Assembly (NCBI GenBank): GCA_963792855.1
Contig: CAWBXZ010000009.1
Coordinates: forward strand, 62,001 to 126,000
Direction of reading: 5' to 3'
DNA from: SG8-40 sp963792855
Lineage (GTDB): Bacteria; Pseudomonadota; Gammaproteobacteria; Burkholderiales; Eutrophovitaceae
DNA: 64,000 nt
A program made the position numbers and the translations under genes. Below the pieces are notes generated by a model, which did not search any database, was not told the origin of the DNA, and was given only the letters and a program-made list of their open reading frames with translations. Position 1 is the stretch's first letter, and each line of letters begins with the position of its first letter. Positions 1-9,011 of the stretch are shown one piece after another.

Positions 1-63
1 CGCCTGGAAAGCGTGTGTACGGTGTAAATCGTACCGAGGGTTCGAATCCCTCTCTCTCCGCCA
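1..63 (+). tRNA. tRNA-Ser(GGA), 3' part
   Basis: This is the 3' half of a serine tRNA cut by the left window edge. The anticodon stem CGC/GCG at 1-3 and 11-13 encloses a seven-base loop with anticodon GGA at 6-8. A long variable arm follows, as expected for class II tRNAs. The T stem GAGGG/CCCTC (36-40, 48-52) flanks TTCGAAT. The acceptor strand at 53-59 is followed by a G discriminator and an encoded CCA at 61-63. The D arm and 5' acceptor strand lie outside the window. Confidence 0.93.
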
Positions 64-98
64 ACTAAAAAGGCCCCAGCTGGGGCCTTTTTAGTTGG
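61..98 (+). terminator. Rho-independent terminator of tRNA-Ser
   Basis: A perfect 38-bp palindrome is centred on AGCT at 78-81: an A-rich arm, a GGCCCC core, then GGGGCC and a T run. It begins on the tRNA's own CCA end, so the terminator hairpin and the mature tRNA 3' end share bases. Confidence 0.85.
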
Positions 99-114
99 CG
101 AAGCGCGGAGGGTT

Positions 115-380
115 GAGAAGCCTCGTGGGTTCGACAAGCGAGCATGTCTCGCGCAGGACGCCCGAAGGGCGGTCCCGGGCAACGCCCGGGATGGCTGGAT
201 CGCCCTAAGGCGAGACAGTCACAATCCCTCTCTCGGAACTTTGCCTCCTGCGCAAACGGATGTTTCCCTAACGCTTAGGGTGAGAACCCTCGTGGGTTCG
301 ACCAAACCGCACTGCGTTTTGGGACGCCAGAACAAAGTGATGGCGGTCCCGGCCGTAGAGAGGGATGACTGGTGACTGCA
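115..380. repeat. two degenerate direct repeats downstream of tRNA-Ser
   Basis: The unit at about 115-220 recurs degenerately at about 282-380. The two starts (115-134 and 282-302) agree at 20 of 21 positions around CTCGTGGGTTCGAC, a T-arm-like string. Further shared blocks are GGACGCC, GGCGGTCCCGG and GGGATG-CTGG. Between them, 223-234 repeats AATCCCTCTCTC from the tRNA 3' end (45-56). No protein-coding gene is supported between 99 and 471. Confidence 0.55.
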
Positions 381-471
381 AGGCGTTCCCGACACACCAG
401 CTGGTTCGGCTTGCAAGTCACCGACAGAGCGGCTGCCTCAGCTGATTGAGCGAAGTTGTTATGATCGACGC

Positions 472-1049
472 ATGCAACGACCCAGCGAGAGGACGACTGA
501 CGTGATGAGACCTTCAGCTTTCCCCGGAACTCTTGCCGCCACAGCAATCAGCTACCGCGCTCGTGAACGAGCGAGCTGTGCGTCAAGCTACAAACGATCC
601 CGACGTCGCCGAACCGTCGGCACGCCTGGACCCCGCCAGGAGTGTTCTTGTGTCCACCCGGCCCGATGGGCGGTTCGAGCCAAACGGAATATCCGAATTC
701 CGGGAGAATGACCGTGAACGAAGTGAAGAAAGCATTTTCCGCTCATGCGCACAAGGTTGACGCCACCGAAAATTGCCATGGGGACGATTGCCTGAGCGTG
801 GCCAAAGCGGGAGGCTATGGCTACTACGTCAGACCGGAAATACTCCATTGGGAAGACCGCGCGACCGAGTGGTCCGGCCTATCCGACCAGATCGAAATCC
901 AGCTTGTCGTTTTTGACGTCGGATCCGGAACGGAGTTGGCTAATGTTTCCTATCACGGCAAGAGCAAGTGGCTGACTTTTGGAGGCGATCACCCGCAAGA
1001 CTTGCTTCCGGAACCGACAACGCAATACGTGAACTCCCTGTACAAGTAA
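472..1049 (+). pseudogene. DUF4823-like protein, frameshifted
   Basis: Pieces of one protein lie in three frames. DVMRPSAFPGTL is in frame at about 502-540, SVLVSTRPDGRF in a second frame at about 635-680, and a longer C-terminal part in a third frame ending at 1049. That last part includes HWEDRATEWSG and TFGGDHPQDLLPEP, which I recognise from DUF4823-type lipoproteins of gammaproteobacteria. No lipoprotein signal peptide is visible, so the 5' end is also missing or altered. At least two frame switches are needed (about 540-635 and about 680-695). The locus sits in the disturbed DNA next to tRNA-Ser. Function is unknown and it is probably non-functional as written. The family assignment is from memory of motifs, not from a search. 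Confidence 0.6.
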
Positions 1050-1340
1050 CGGCAACGGATCAGCGGGCGGGACCCTGGGCCGTCAGATCGATCTCTTCGG
1101 CATCTGCAAGCGGAGGATCCGGATGGTCTGGCCGCAATACCGAATGGCAGCGGACACGCAATTCGCGGATGACAGAACGGCGGTGTCCAGCCGCTAATGA
1201 CCCATCGGTAATTGCGGAAGTGTACCCATACCGCCTCGCTTCACTGAGGAACAGTCTTGCGGGCGACTGGCGGCACGAAAAAGGAGGTCTTGTACTATGG
1301 CATTGACTTTCGGTGACAGCACACGGACATTTCGTCACTT

Positions 1341-1363
1341 GCGACAATGCAAGACCTGACCCC
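1341..1363 (-). repeat. REP-like repeat copy, inverted
   Basis: The reverse complement begins GGGGTCAGGTCTTGCA, the same string that occurs twice on the + strand at 3627-3681. This motif is commonly seen beside REP-associated tyrosine transposase (RAYT) genes. No transposase gene is visible in this window. Confidence 0.55.
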
Positions 1364-1382
1364 ATTCTGTTCGGAATGTGCA

Positions 1383-1421
1383 GGCCAAACACAACCTCGC
1401 CGAAACGGGGTTGTGTTGGCC
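1383..1421. terminator. probable bidirectional terminator hairpin
   Basis: GGCC-AACACAACC arms pair with one bulged A around an 11-base loop. On the + strand a T5 run follows about 9 bases later. It lies just beyond the 3' end of the leftward gene at 1450-2492, so it may end that transcript. Confidence 0.5.
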
Positions 1422-1449
1422 CAGTGGCTTTTTCTACTTCCTGCTCTCT

Positions 1450-2492
1450 CTACCACCATGGACGCGGATCGAGGTTATCGTCTTCCGTAATCTTCTTGCC
1501 TTTAATCGCTGGTTCACTGTCAGTCGCTTCTTCAAACTCTTCCTCGTCTTTTCCGGGTCGCAAACAAATAGAATCCGTCCCCTGGAACGCAGTGCCGTAC
1601 AACAGATTCCCGGTCAGCGTCGCCTCTGTGTCGCTATCCGGCATCCAGTTCGTTGCGTTGTCCTCGAACTGGCAAATCAAATCCCAGTAGCCGTCAATGT
1701 TTGTGTCCTCCAGGTGACACTGCAAATCACCCTTCTCATTTTCCCGGACTTCAAGTCCCGCAAAAGACAGAGTTGTCTGGTCAATCGTGTGAACGTCAAA
1801 CTCGGCGCTGCCCAAAACGGCTACGGGAATGACGCCATGACCGTTGATGTTTAAGCAGTTGGGATCGCTGCCTGGTTTGACGTCTATAGTTACTGATGCG
1901 GATACGGGTGGTGCCGGCGTGATGTTGTAGTGAATATTGTCGATCTCATAATCATCGCCTGAAGGCTGCGACTGGTCCGGCTGCACGATTATTCTTGCGA
2001 TGTCTGCGGTCGGTCGCTGAAGCCTATCCAGGCAGCGTCGGCCCCTAATTCCGGATACCCTTCTTCGAGCAACTGTCCGTTGACGTCAGATGCGCGTAGT
2101 ACATTTCCGTTGAAATCCGGATCTCCCCGACCTAGGAGAAATTCGGCAACCGGCTCAGCGAACTGAATGAGAATGGCGGAGTCAGGCTCCGCGCCCGGGA
2201 ATAGAGTATTGTTGAATACGGGTCCATCCGGCGAACCTCGACCGCCTATAGAGATGTCGTATATTGAAGGACCAGTCCCGGTCAGACTGGTAAAGGTGAG
2301 GTCTCCGAATGTAACCGGATTTGGGAGCGGTGTTGTAACTCGCCCCTCCGTGTCGAAGTCTTCAAAATTGATTATTTTGAAACCTGGGCTTAGATCGTTC
2401 GGGGTGCTTATCGGTTCAGCTGCGGCGGTGAAGCTAATCCCAAACGCGAAAGCCGCGCAAACCGCGACTCTGAACGAGGTTCGACGTAACAT
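1450..2492 (-). pseudogene. secreted protein with C-terminal VTIDVKPGS-type module, frameshifted
   Basis: Two adjoining frames give one protein. The N-terminal 167 residues (2492 to 1989) begin with a signal peptide (MLRRTSFRVAVCAAFAFG, cut near TAAA) and end in GADAAWIGFSDRP. The second frame continues naturally as ADIARIIVQPDQSQPSGDDY and runs to 1450. A one-base change near 2000-2015 would restore a single protein of about 345 residues. The C-terminal part carries VTIDVKPGSDPNCLNINGHG, resembling modules in many exported proteins from environmental bacteria, where it reads VTIDIKPGS-P-SINP. No enzymatic motif is seen and the function is unknown. The GGGGAGGATCAT upstream on the minus strand is a plausible ribosome binding site. 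Confidence 0.55.
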
Positions 2493-2686
2493 GATCCTCC
2501 CCTTACCGACCAGAGTTATTGTTTCGGTAGGTCGGTAGGAAGAAGTTTACGCCGCTAGTGGTTCAGTTCAACCCTCTTTGCCTGGATTGAGTCGATTTGT
2601 CGCAAACGCGGGCGATGCCAACTGCATACGTTAAACCGAATCAGTGAGAACCACCGTTATAGAGAGTGGCGATCAAGGGAGGAACA

Positions 2687-3022
2687 ATGCTAAGTGCGGA
2701 GTTGATTCTTTTCGGAGGTGGCTTCGTCTTCTGGGTAGCCTGCGCTGTCGCGTGCTCGATCATCGCCGGTTATAAGCAGCGCAGCGCATGGTGGTTGCTC
2801 GGTGGCTTCCTGCTAGGCCCACTAGGCATCCTGATCATCGCACTCTTGCCGCCACTCGAAACGCTAACCGGGTTAAAGCCGTGTCCTCAGTGTGCTGAGC
2901 CAATCAAGGTCGAGGCAGTGAAGTGCCGCTACTGTGGCGCAAATGTCTCGTCTGGAATCGGTGAGGCCGTTTTCACCGACGAAATGGCGGAGCGGCTTGC
3001 CAATCTGAAGAACCGCACATAG
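2687..3022 (+). CDS. small membrane protein with zinc ribbon
   Basis: This is a 111-residue protein. AAGGGAGG at 2675-2682 fixes ATG 2687 over the upstream in-frame ATG at 2666. Two hydrophobic helices (about residues 3-24 and 35-54) are followed by a zinc-ribbon pair CPQC...CRYC (about residues 66-86) and a short acidic tail. The layout is that of small membrane proteins with a cytosolic double-CxxC knuckle. It is followed after 31 bases by another small gene on the same strand. Function is unknown. Confidence 0.75.
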   Translation: MLSAELILFGGGFVFWVACAVACSIIAGYKQRSAWWLLGGFLLGPLGILIIALLPPLETLTGLKPCPQCAEPIKVEAVKCRYCGANVSSGIGEAVFTDEMAERLANLKNRT

Positions 3023-3053
3023 CGCGGAGGCACACCGAGCGATGGGAGGAGCG

Positions 3054-3527
3054 ATGAAAAGAACAATTCTTATTCTGATGCTGATGATCTCGGGTAGCAC
3101 ATTTGCCGGTGACGCAGACGACGTAGACCTTTACGCAAACAAAACTTATCAACAAGGGTTTGACGCAGGTATAGCGTGGGCGATGGGTACGTGGGCCTAC
3201 AAAGCACATGGTATGGCCGATACCCCGTACCCAGTGGAGGTGCCCTCTTGGTCCCACAAAAAGCAAGATGACGACTGGGGCAACACCCGTCAGGGGTACA
3301 GCAATACTGCTTGCGTAAATGCCATATGGACGGGGCTGAACTCAGGCGGCGGTGGGGTGAATATGCTGTATCTCCGAATGCGCGATAATGCACCGCTTAT
3401 TAGCTTACAGAAAGCCACCTGGACCTTCAGATACCCAAACGACAGGAGCATACCGCGAAGTTCATACATGAGAGCATTTTCCCTAAAGTTGACCCGACGG
3501 TCTAGGTTGCTCTGCCAAACACACTGA
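3054..3527 (+). CDS. exported hypothetical protein
   Basis: The 157-residue product starts at ATG 3054, preceded by GGGAGGAG; the in-frame ATG at 3042 has no such site. A clear signal peptide (MKRTILILMLMISGSTFAG) is followed by an acidic, aromatic-rich region with YANKTYQQGFDAGIAWAMG. I recognise no family. The last 20 or so residues are basic and low in complexity compared with the rest, which could mean a frame break just before the stop. It sits 31 bases after the zinc-ribbon gene and may share its transcript. Confidence 0.5.
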   Translation: MKRTILILMLMISGSTFAGDADDVDLYANKTYQQGFDAGIAWAMGTWAYKAHGMADTPYPVEVPSWSHKKQDDDWGNTRQGYSNTACVNAIWTGLNSGGGGVNMLYLRMRDNAPLISLQKATWTFRYPNDRSIPRSSYMRAFSLKLTRRSRLLCQTH

Positions 3528-3626
3528 CCCAACGCAAGCGACTACACCATGGAGCAAATCATCGGTCACCTCGAGCCCACGAGGCAAGGTGCGACATCTC
3601 AGGCCGGCGAACAAGTACGCAAACAC

Positions 3627-3681
3627 GGGGTCAGGTCTCGCAATATAGCGACAAGAACGGGGTCAGGTCTTGCAATATAGC
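3627..3681 (+). repeat. tandem pair of REP-like repeats
   Basis: Two copies at 3627-3649 and 3659-3681 differ at one base (CTCGC versus CTTGC), with a start-to-start spacing of 32 bases. Both begin GGGGTCAGGTCT and end GCAATATAGC. A third, inverted copy is at 1341-1363, so the copies bracket the genes between 1.4 and 3.6 kb. The rest of 3528-3837 shows nothing else I can support. Confidence 0.65.
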
Positions 3682-3837
3682 AACCCTCCCAATACGTTTT
3701 GCGAAACGATCTCTGCCCGCGTGCTTTCCGGCTGGCGGTTTTGGAAGCTGCTTTATTTCAAGACCCCACCCTGTTTCCACGGATCGCAAAACGCTGCTGG
3801 ACGCCAAACCCGAAACCGACCAACCGCGATGCGTTCC

Positions 3838-4602
3838 TCAGTGATTCCACCAGGGCGTATCCGAGAAAGATCGCAGGTCGATTTCGAAGGTCCAGGCCGA
3901 GCGGTGCTGTTGCGCGAGATGAACGTAGGTCTCCGCAACCTTCTCCGGAAGCACGAGGCCGTCGTGTTCCATGCCGCGTGTTTCTCTCAACGCCTGGAAT
4001 TTCTCGGCACCCAGCATCTTCCCGAGCGTATCGGGCGCATCCACCGAACCATCGATGATGATGTGCGCCACGTGGATGCCCTTTGGAGAGAACTCCGCGT
4101 TCAATGATTGGCACAGCATGCGCCGCCCGGCCATCGCTGATGCGTGGGCGTGTTGACCGGCGTTGCCACGCATCGCCGCCGTCGCCGACGTCACCAGTAT
4201 CGTTCCCTTGCCGCGCTGCTCCATCAGCGGGCATACCACCGATGCGACTCTGAACAGGCCGAAGGTCGCCAGTCGCCAGCACCGTTCGAATGCCTTGTAG
4301 CTCGTGTCCGCGAGCGCCCTGTCGCCGATCTGTGCACCGAGGTTGTAGATGACCACTTCGATCGGACCGATCTCGGATTCGATGGCGGCTACACGTTCTT
4401 CGATCGTGTCCGCATCGACCGCATTGAGAAGATAACCGGAAGCCGAACCGCCTTCGTTCTCGATTTCATCAACCAGTTTCTTCAGCCCCACTTCGTCCGA
4501 GCGCCGGCACAAACAGACGTGGTAACCCTCTCGGGCGAAGCGCCGCCCGACGTTGCCACCAATCCCCGCCCCTGCACCAATCACCAAACAAACAGATTTC
4601 AC
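3838..4602 (-). CDS. SDR-family protein with non-canonical active site
   Basis: This 254-residue protein has a short-chain dehydrogenase/reductase fold. A Rossmann glycine motif GAGAGIGG lies at residues 9-16, the NAG-type motif appears as YNLGA at 86-90, and the C-terminal substrate loop follows. In classical SDRs a Ser is followed by YxxxK. Here the stretch reads TSATAAMRGNAGQHAHASAM (138-157), so the Tyr and Lys positions hold His (153) and Met (157). The cofactor fold is intact but the standard catalytic dyad is absent. It could be an atypical reductase subfamily or a binding protein. No operon partner is evident. Substrate is unknown. Confidence 0.75.
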   Translation of the reverse strand: MKSVCLVIGAGAGIGGNVGRRFAREGYHVCLCRRSDEVGLKKLVDEIENEGGSASGYLLNAVDADTIEERVAAIESEIGPIEVVIYNLGAQIGDRALADTSYKAFERCWRLATFGLFRVASVVCPLMEQRGKGTILVTSATAAMRGNAGQHAHASAMAGRRMLCQSLNAEFSPKGIHVAHIIIDGSVDAPDTLGKMLGAEKFQALRETRGMEHDGLVLPEKVAETYVHLAQQHRSAWTFEIDLRSFSDTPWWNH

Positions 4603-4635
4603 GACTGTCTCGCTCCCCTCGATTCGTCTACGCCA

Positions 4636-5016
4636 TTATCGTGGGTGTCGAGCTTTCTGTCTGCCGGATGGCCGGCGCCATCCGGGGCGCCGGATACGTT
4701 TCTCTATAGCTGGGATGCATTCGCAGGCAGTCTCGAACTGGGCCTGCTGGCGGCGGGTGCCAGCGGGACCCTGGAGTATGACATCGTCACGTTCGGGAGC
4801 GGGATATTCGCCAGTTGCGGTTCCGGCTGCGGGGCTACACAAGCGAGCATTGGCGATCCCCTCAACGTCAGTTCGATTGGCGGTCCCGATACGATCAGCA
4901 GCGCACCGCCGGTCGCCCCGGTGCGCGAACCGGAAATCTACGCGATGATGCTCAGCGGCATCGGCATCATGGGTTGGGCGGCACGAAGAAAGCAGCGCAA
5001 GCACGCTGCCGATTGA
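4636..5016 (+). pseudogene. PEP-CTERM protein, C-terminal remnant
   Basis: The frame ending at 5016 gives a Gly/Ser-rich domain and then EPEIYAMMLSGIGIMGWAAR followed by RKQRKH. That is a PEP-CTERM tripartite tail: PEP-like motif, hydrophobic helix and basic cluster, the signal cut by exosortase. No signal peptide or credible start lies upstream, because the neighbouring DNA encodes the SDR gene on the other strand. The gene is therefore N-terminally truncated or broken by an unseen frame change. No exosortase gene occurs in the window, so the sorting enzyme would have to be elsewhere. Confidence 0.65.
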
Positions 5017-5024
5017 AATTCCGC

Positions 5025-5055
5025 AAGACCCCCGCTTCGGCGGGGTTCTTGTTTG
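5025..5055 (+). terminator. Rho-independent terminator
   Basis: A CCCCGC-TTCG-GCGGGG tetraloop hairpin is followed by TTCTTGTTTG. It starts eight bases after the stop of the PEP-CTERM remnant and fits that transcript. Confidence 0.75.
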
Positions 5056-5661
5056 ATCCGGAAACGCCGCGCGATCAATGCCAGGGACGGTGCCTGAATC
5101 AGATTGGCCGCCCTGTTTGAGAGTCGGTCGAGGGCAGCACGTGTTGGAGTCGGCGCACCGTGTCTGGAATGCCTCGCAGACGCGCCACACAGGCACGTCC
5201 CGGACAACCCCTCGCGATGAGCGTAACCGCTCTTGAGCGACCACGGCGACCGTTGCCGCCTGTCTGCCCTGCGAATACAGACCGTTAGCCGGGCGTCACG
5301 ATCAGGATCATTTCATGCTTCGACATCCCTGACTGACGGCAGTTGAAGATGCCATCGTTCAGACCACACCCCAGCCGTCGGGAACGGCATCGGGCAGCGC
5401 TGGCAACCATCCGACGGGGCAACCCTATCTGTATGTTTTTATGCTGGTTTCATACCAACAGGTCAATACCGATTGGACGATCGAGGATGCCGCTCCGGCA
5501 GACTTTCTCCCTGCAAGCCGCCGCTTGGCCGCGTTGCAGGAGAAAGCCTCCGGGCCTGTCGGGCAAACGCATAACGCCACTGCGCCCGGGTCTCTCCGTC
5601 GCGCAACCCCATCGCCGGCAACTTCGGGATTGATCCGCATTCCTTGCTGACGACGACATCC
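5056..5661. other. gene-free stretch
   Basis: Only short overlapping frames with arginine-rich, shadow-like composition are present on both strands. I see no domain, signal peptide or structured RNA. It separates the PEP-CTERM terminator from the Sel1-like remnant. Confidence 0.4.
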
Positions 5662-6440
5662 ATGCCGCGCTTTCTGTTAGCCGTACTGATTCTCGCGTCT
5701 TGCAACGGCGCGATTGGCAAGGATCGGACCTTGCCATTGCGAGCTACTCACGCGGCGACTACAAGCCCGCCGTCATTGCGTTTGAAAAACTCGCGCATCA
5801 GGGCAACGCCGACGCGCAGTTCTATCTGGGGTTGATGTATCGCAACGGCGAAGGCGTCATGCGCAATGACAAGCGAGGACTCTATTGGTATTCGAAGGCG
5901 GCACAACAGGGCAATGCCGACGCGCAGTTCAACCTGGAATGATCTACGATAACGGCGACGGTGTGCCGAGAGATCCTCAGCACGCACTGTACTGGTACAA
6001 CCAGGCCGCTGAGCGAGGCAACGCGAATGCGCAGTTCTTCCTGTGGTACTTGAAAGCAGCCGAATACAGGGACCGACGCATCAGCTACCTGCTCACGATC
6101 GCAACGGCGAAGGCGTGCCGAAAGACAACAAGCAGGCGATGTACTGGTACACAAAGGCCGCCAGCCAGGGAAATGCGAACGCACAGTTTCACCTCGGCCT
6201 GATCTACGACGTCGGTGACGGCGTCGCGAAAGACGAGGCACAGGCGCTGCTACTGGTACACCCGCGCAGACCGGCAAGGCTACGCCGAAGCACAGTTTTA
6301 CCTCGGCTCATGCATACGCGGGCGACGGCGTGCCGAGGGACCCGATGAAAGCGATCTGCTGGTACTTCGAAGCCGCCGAACAGGGTGATGCCAATGCGCA
6401 GGTCACTCTGGGCATCATGTACGACATCGTCGAGAGCGTA
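5662..6440 (+). pseudogene. exported Sel1-repeat protein, multiply frameshifted
   Basis: A signal peptide (MPRFLLAVLILASCNG) starts at 5662, then Sel1/TPR-like repeats follow in successive frames. These read GNADAQFYLGLMYRNGEGV at about 5800-5860, MIYDNGDGVPRDPQHALYWY at about 5938-6000, GNANAQFHLGLIYDVGDGV at about 6170-6230, and DANAQVTLGIMYD at about 6388-6430. Frame changes fall near 5715-5735, 5938, 6050-6100, 6245 and 6330. Intact Sel1 proteins act as binding scaffolds, often in the periplasm. With at least four breaks this copy is probably decayed, although the repeat core stays readable. Confidence 0.7.
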
Positions 6441-6885
6441 CGAGCGGGATGGCAAGCGGGCGCTGTTGCGGTCCCAGCTGCGCGGAAACTACGAAAGCCC
6501 AGGCATCGGCGATGCCGACCAACGTCAGTTCGATTGGCCGGCCGAGACACGATCGAGGCGGACGGTCACCGCGGCGGAAGCCCCGGGGCGCGAAGCACAG
6601 GAACGATCTGACAGATTCACAACGAGAAGTGGGCTGACTCCTTAGAGCCGCGCACCGGCATCATGGTAGCCGTTGGGCGGCAACGCCGCGTTACGCTGGC
6701 GTCTTGGTGCACGTTGCGGTCTGCACAGGCTTCCAGATCGCGCCGTAGGTCGGAAGGGACCCTTTCGTTTGATCGCGAAAGCCAAGCTCGATCTGCCGGA
6801 GCCACTACCGGAAATCATGGTGCCTGCCAATGCGCAACCGCGTCTGCCGATGACGAACATACGCACCGGGCAGCGCAACTCACGC
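6441..6885. other. gene-free stretch with short PEP-CTERM-like echo
   Basis: No credible gene is present. Bases 6521-6537 match 4864-4880 exactly (17 bases) inside a longer loose similarity to the DNA just before the PEP-CTERM tail. It may be a remnant of a related gene; chance cannot be excluded. Confidence 0.35.
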
Positions 6886-7284
6886 TTATTGCCCGGGACA
6901 AGGAAACGCTTCGACCAATGCGCTAATCACCAGTACGCTTCCCGACTCAAAAGACATCTCCGGGTTCTTACGGAGAAACCTGTATACGGCCACCGAAACC
7001 TGGTTCACCGTCGCGCCCCCTGGACTGCAGAACAACCGGTCATCCGTCGATGACTGACGCGCCCCAACATGGGCATCGTGGACACCCGCAACATAGACCT
7101 GAAAGCGTCTGTCGTAGATGTGGCTCAGGTAGTCTCCCGTGCCTGCCCTCACCCGCTCATACTCTTTGGCCCACTCAAACAGTGTCTGGCCATCGACCAG
7201 ATCGGCCTGAGCCGGCAGTGCCGTCATCATGGCGGTGATACCGATGACACATGCAGCCACTCGCTTTTTCATATTCGCCCTCAT
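6886..7284 (-). CDS. exported Rap1a/Tai-like protein
   Basis: A 132-residue product starts at ATG 7284, chosen because GGGGAGG lies about 10 bases upstream. A second in-frame ATG at 7272 is possible. The signal peptide contains KKRVAACVIGITAMMTALPA. The mature part has GDYLSHIYDRRFQVYVAGVH, then LFCSPGGATVNQVSVAVYRF, and ends ALVEAFPCPG. The spacing YVxGVxD...LFCxP...VxxYLxxxP...ALxxAFPC matches the Rap1a/Tai family, which includes periplasmic immunity proteins against type VI amidase effectors as well as many uncharacterised relatives. No effector gene lies beside it, so an immunity role is not supported here. Confidence 0.7.
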   Translation of the reverse strand: MRANMKKRVAACVIGITAMMTALPAQADLVDGQTLFEWAKEYERVRAGTGDYLSHIYDRRFQVYVAGVHDAHVGARQSSTDDRLFCSPGGATVNQVSVAVYRFLRKNPEMSFESGSVLVISALVEAFPCPGQ

Positions 7285-7723
7285 CTTGCCGGGACCTCCC
7301 CGGTGAATTAACACATCACATCTCAAGCGCATTCGGCTGCCCGACGCCACAGGTGAGCGCTGTCACGCGCGGTCTGGACGCTCACCAACCCGCAGCCCTC
7401 TCTCTGCTGCCGAGTCTGCTCCACGTCTACTGAACGTTATCGCGAAGGTGCGGGTCTTGATCCTGATCAAGGCCCCTGCGCACGCGGTGAAATCAGCCGA
7501 TCATCCTTATCACGTAGCGGTGACACGTCACGGATTCGCAGATTCGTCGCTGGCTGGCACTGTCTCACCAAAAGGCGCGATGCCGGCAGGCACTCGCCTG
7601 GCAGAGTACGCTTCTGCGGCACCGCCATTGCCCACGGGTGTTTCGTCGAACCCGCAACGAATCAGCAACTGTGGAGCATTTTCCCTTCCGCCAATACAAT
7701 CTAACCGGTCAAAAGGAAAATGC
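7285..7723. other. intergenic stretch between divergent genes
   Basis: This holds the 5' regions of the leftward Rap1a/Tai-like gene and the rightward amidohydrolase. No ORF is convincing and I recognise no operator or riboswitch. AAAGGA at 7713-7717 is the likely ribosome binding site of the amidohydrolase. Confidence 0.4.
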
Positions 7724-8969
7724 GTGTCACACGAACCACTCAAAACGAACGGCGAACGACTCTGGAAGCGGCTGATGGAAATGGCCCGCATCGGCGCGAC
7801 GCCCGCCGGCGGCTGCAACCGGCAGGCGCTGACCGATGAAGACAGGCAAGGCCGTCAGCTTTTCGAGTCATGGTGTGCCACAGCAAGGCTGCACCATCGA
7901 ACACGACCAGATGGGCAACATATTCGCCCGACGGGCAGGCACCCATCCCGACCTGCCCCCGGTGTTGATTGGCTCGCATCTCGATACGCAGCCCACCGGC
8001 GGTAAATTCGACGGTGTGTTTGGCGTCCTGGCCGGGCTGGAAGTCGTCGAATCACTGAACGAACAGAAGATCCGAACGGCGCATCCGGTCGACATTGTCG
8101 TGTGGACCAACGAAGAAGGCGCGCGCTTTTCCCCCGCCATGATCGGTTCGGGCGTCTTTGCAGGCGCGTTCGATCTCGAGTACGGCCTTTCCAGAATGTC
8201 GAAGGAAGGCGTGTCGCTCGGCGATGCGCTGCAGCGTATCGGTTACGCGGGATCGCGCTCCTGCAGCCACCAGCCGATCAAGGCCGCATTCGAAGCGCAC
8301 ATCGAGCAAGGCCCCATCCTGGAAGACAGCAATACGCAGATCGGCATCGTTACCGGTGTGCAGGGCATGCGATGGTACGACGTTGAGCTGAACGGCGAAG
8401 CCGTGCACGCCGGTCCGACGCCGATGGAGAGCCGCCGCGATCCGGTACGCGCAATGCACGCGATACTCGCTCAGGTATACGAACTTGCCGGGATTCACGG
8501 GCCATGGGCGCGCGTCACGTTTGGCGATGCGCGGTTCGAACCGGGATCGCGCAACACCGTGCCGGAGAAAGTCGTCGTGACACTCGATTTGCGCCACCCC
8601 GACGAAACCGCGCTTGATGCGATGGAAGCGCGACTGCTCGAAATCGTTGCCACCGCAACGAAGCAGGCCAACGTAACCGGCACTGTTCACCGCGAGTGGC
8701 GATCCACCGCGATACAGTTCGATGAACCATGTATTGAGACGATCGCGCAGTCCGCGGCGAGTCTTGGATTGTCAGCCATGCGTCTCGTCTCGGGAGCCGG
8801 ACACGACTCCGTGTACGTTTCGCGCGTTGCGCCGACGGCAATGATCTTCGTGCCCTGCAAAGGCGGCATCTCGCACAACGAGAGCGAATCGGCGAAGAAA
8901 ACCGATCTGGCGGCGGGCTGTGACGTGCTGCTGAATGCCGTGGTTCGCATGGCGGGCCAACCAACCTGA
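7724..8969 (+). pseudogene. M20-family Zn-dependent amidohydrolase (allantoate/N-carbamoyl amino acid type), one frameshift
   Basis: The N-terminus reads from GTG 7724 (SHEPLKTNGERLWKRLMEMA... to LFESWC) in one frame. The rest, from GCTIEHDQMGNIFARR to 8969, lies in another, with the switch at about 7876-7890. Together they give about 415 residues, the usual length of the family. Metal and catalytic motifs are intact: GSHLDTQPTGGKFDG (His and Asp ligands, bridging Asp), WTNEEG (catalytic and ligand Glu), HIEQGP (His) and GISHNE (final His). Such enzymes hydrolyse N-carbamoyl-amino acids, allantoate or ureidoglycolate-type amides using Zn or Mn in the cytosol. The exact substrate cannot be told. 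One base corrected would make this an ordinary intact gene. Confidence 0.8.
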
Positions 8970-9011
8970 TACGCGGTGACACGGGACTGTTCCGGCCGGA
9001 CCACAGCAAAA

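Larger units (their letters stand above)
1050..1449. other. gene-free stretch
   Basis: No ORF here has protein-like composition on either strand. It holds a REP-like repeat copy at 1341-1363 and a hairpin at 1383-1421. The purine-rich AAAAAGGAGG near 1280 looks like a ribosome binding site, but only a short frame follows it. Confidence 0.5.

Noticed and set aside
968..1306. Open frame overlapping the end of the DUF4823-like remnant
   Set aside because: It overlaps the conserved C-terminus of that remnant in another frame and has low-complexity, shadow-like composition.
4144..4635. Upstream extension of the PEP-CTERM frame
   Set aside because: This part is antisense to the SDR gene and gives arginine/His-rich sequence with no signal peptide, so it is unlikely to belong to the exported protein.
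6886..7284. Type VI immunity assignment for the Rap1a/Tai-like protein
   Set aside because: The family match is fair, but no amidase effector or other type VI gene lies nearby, so only the family is reported.
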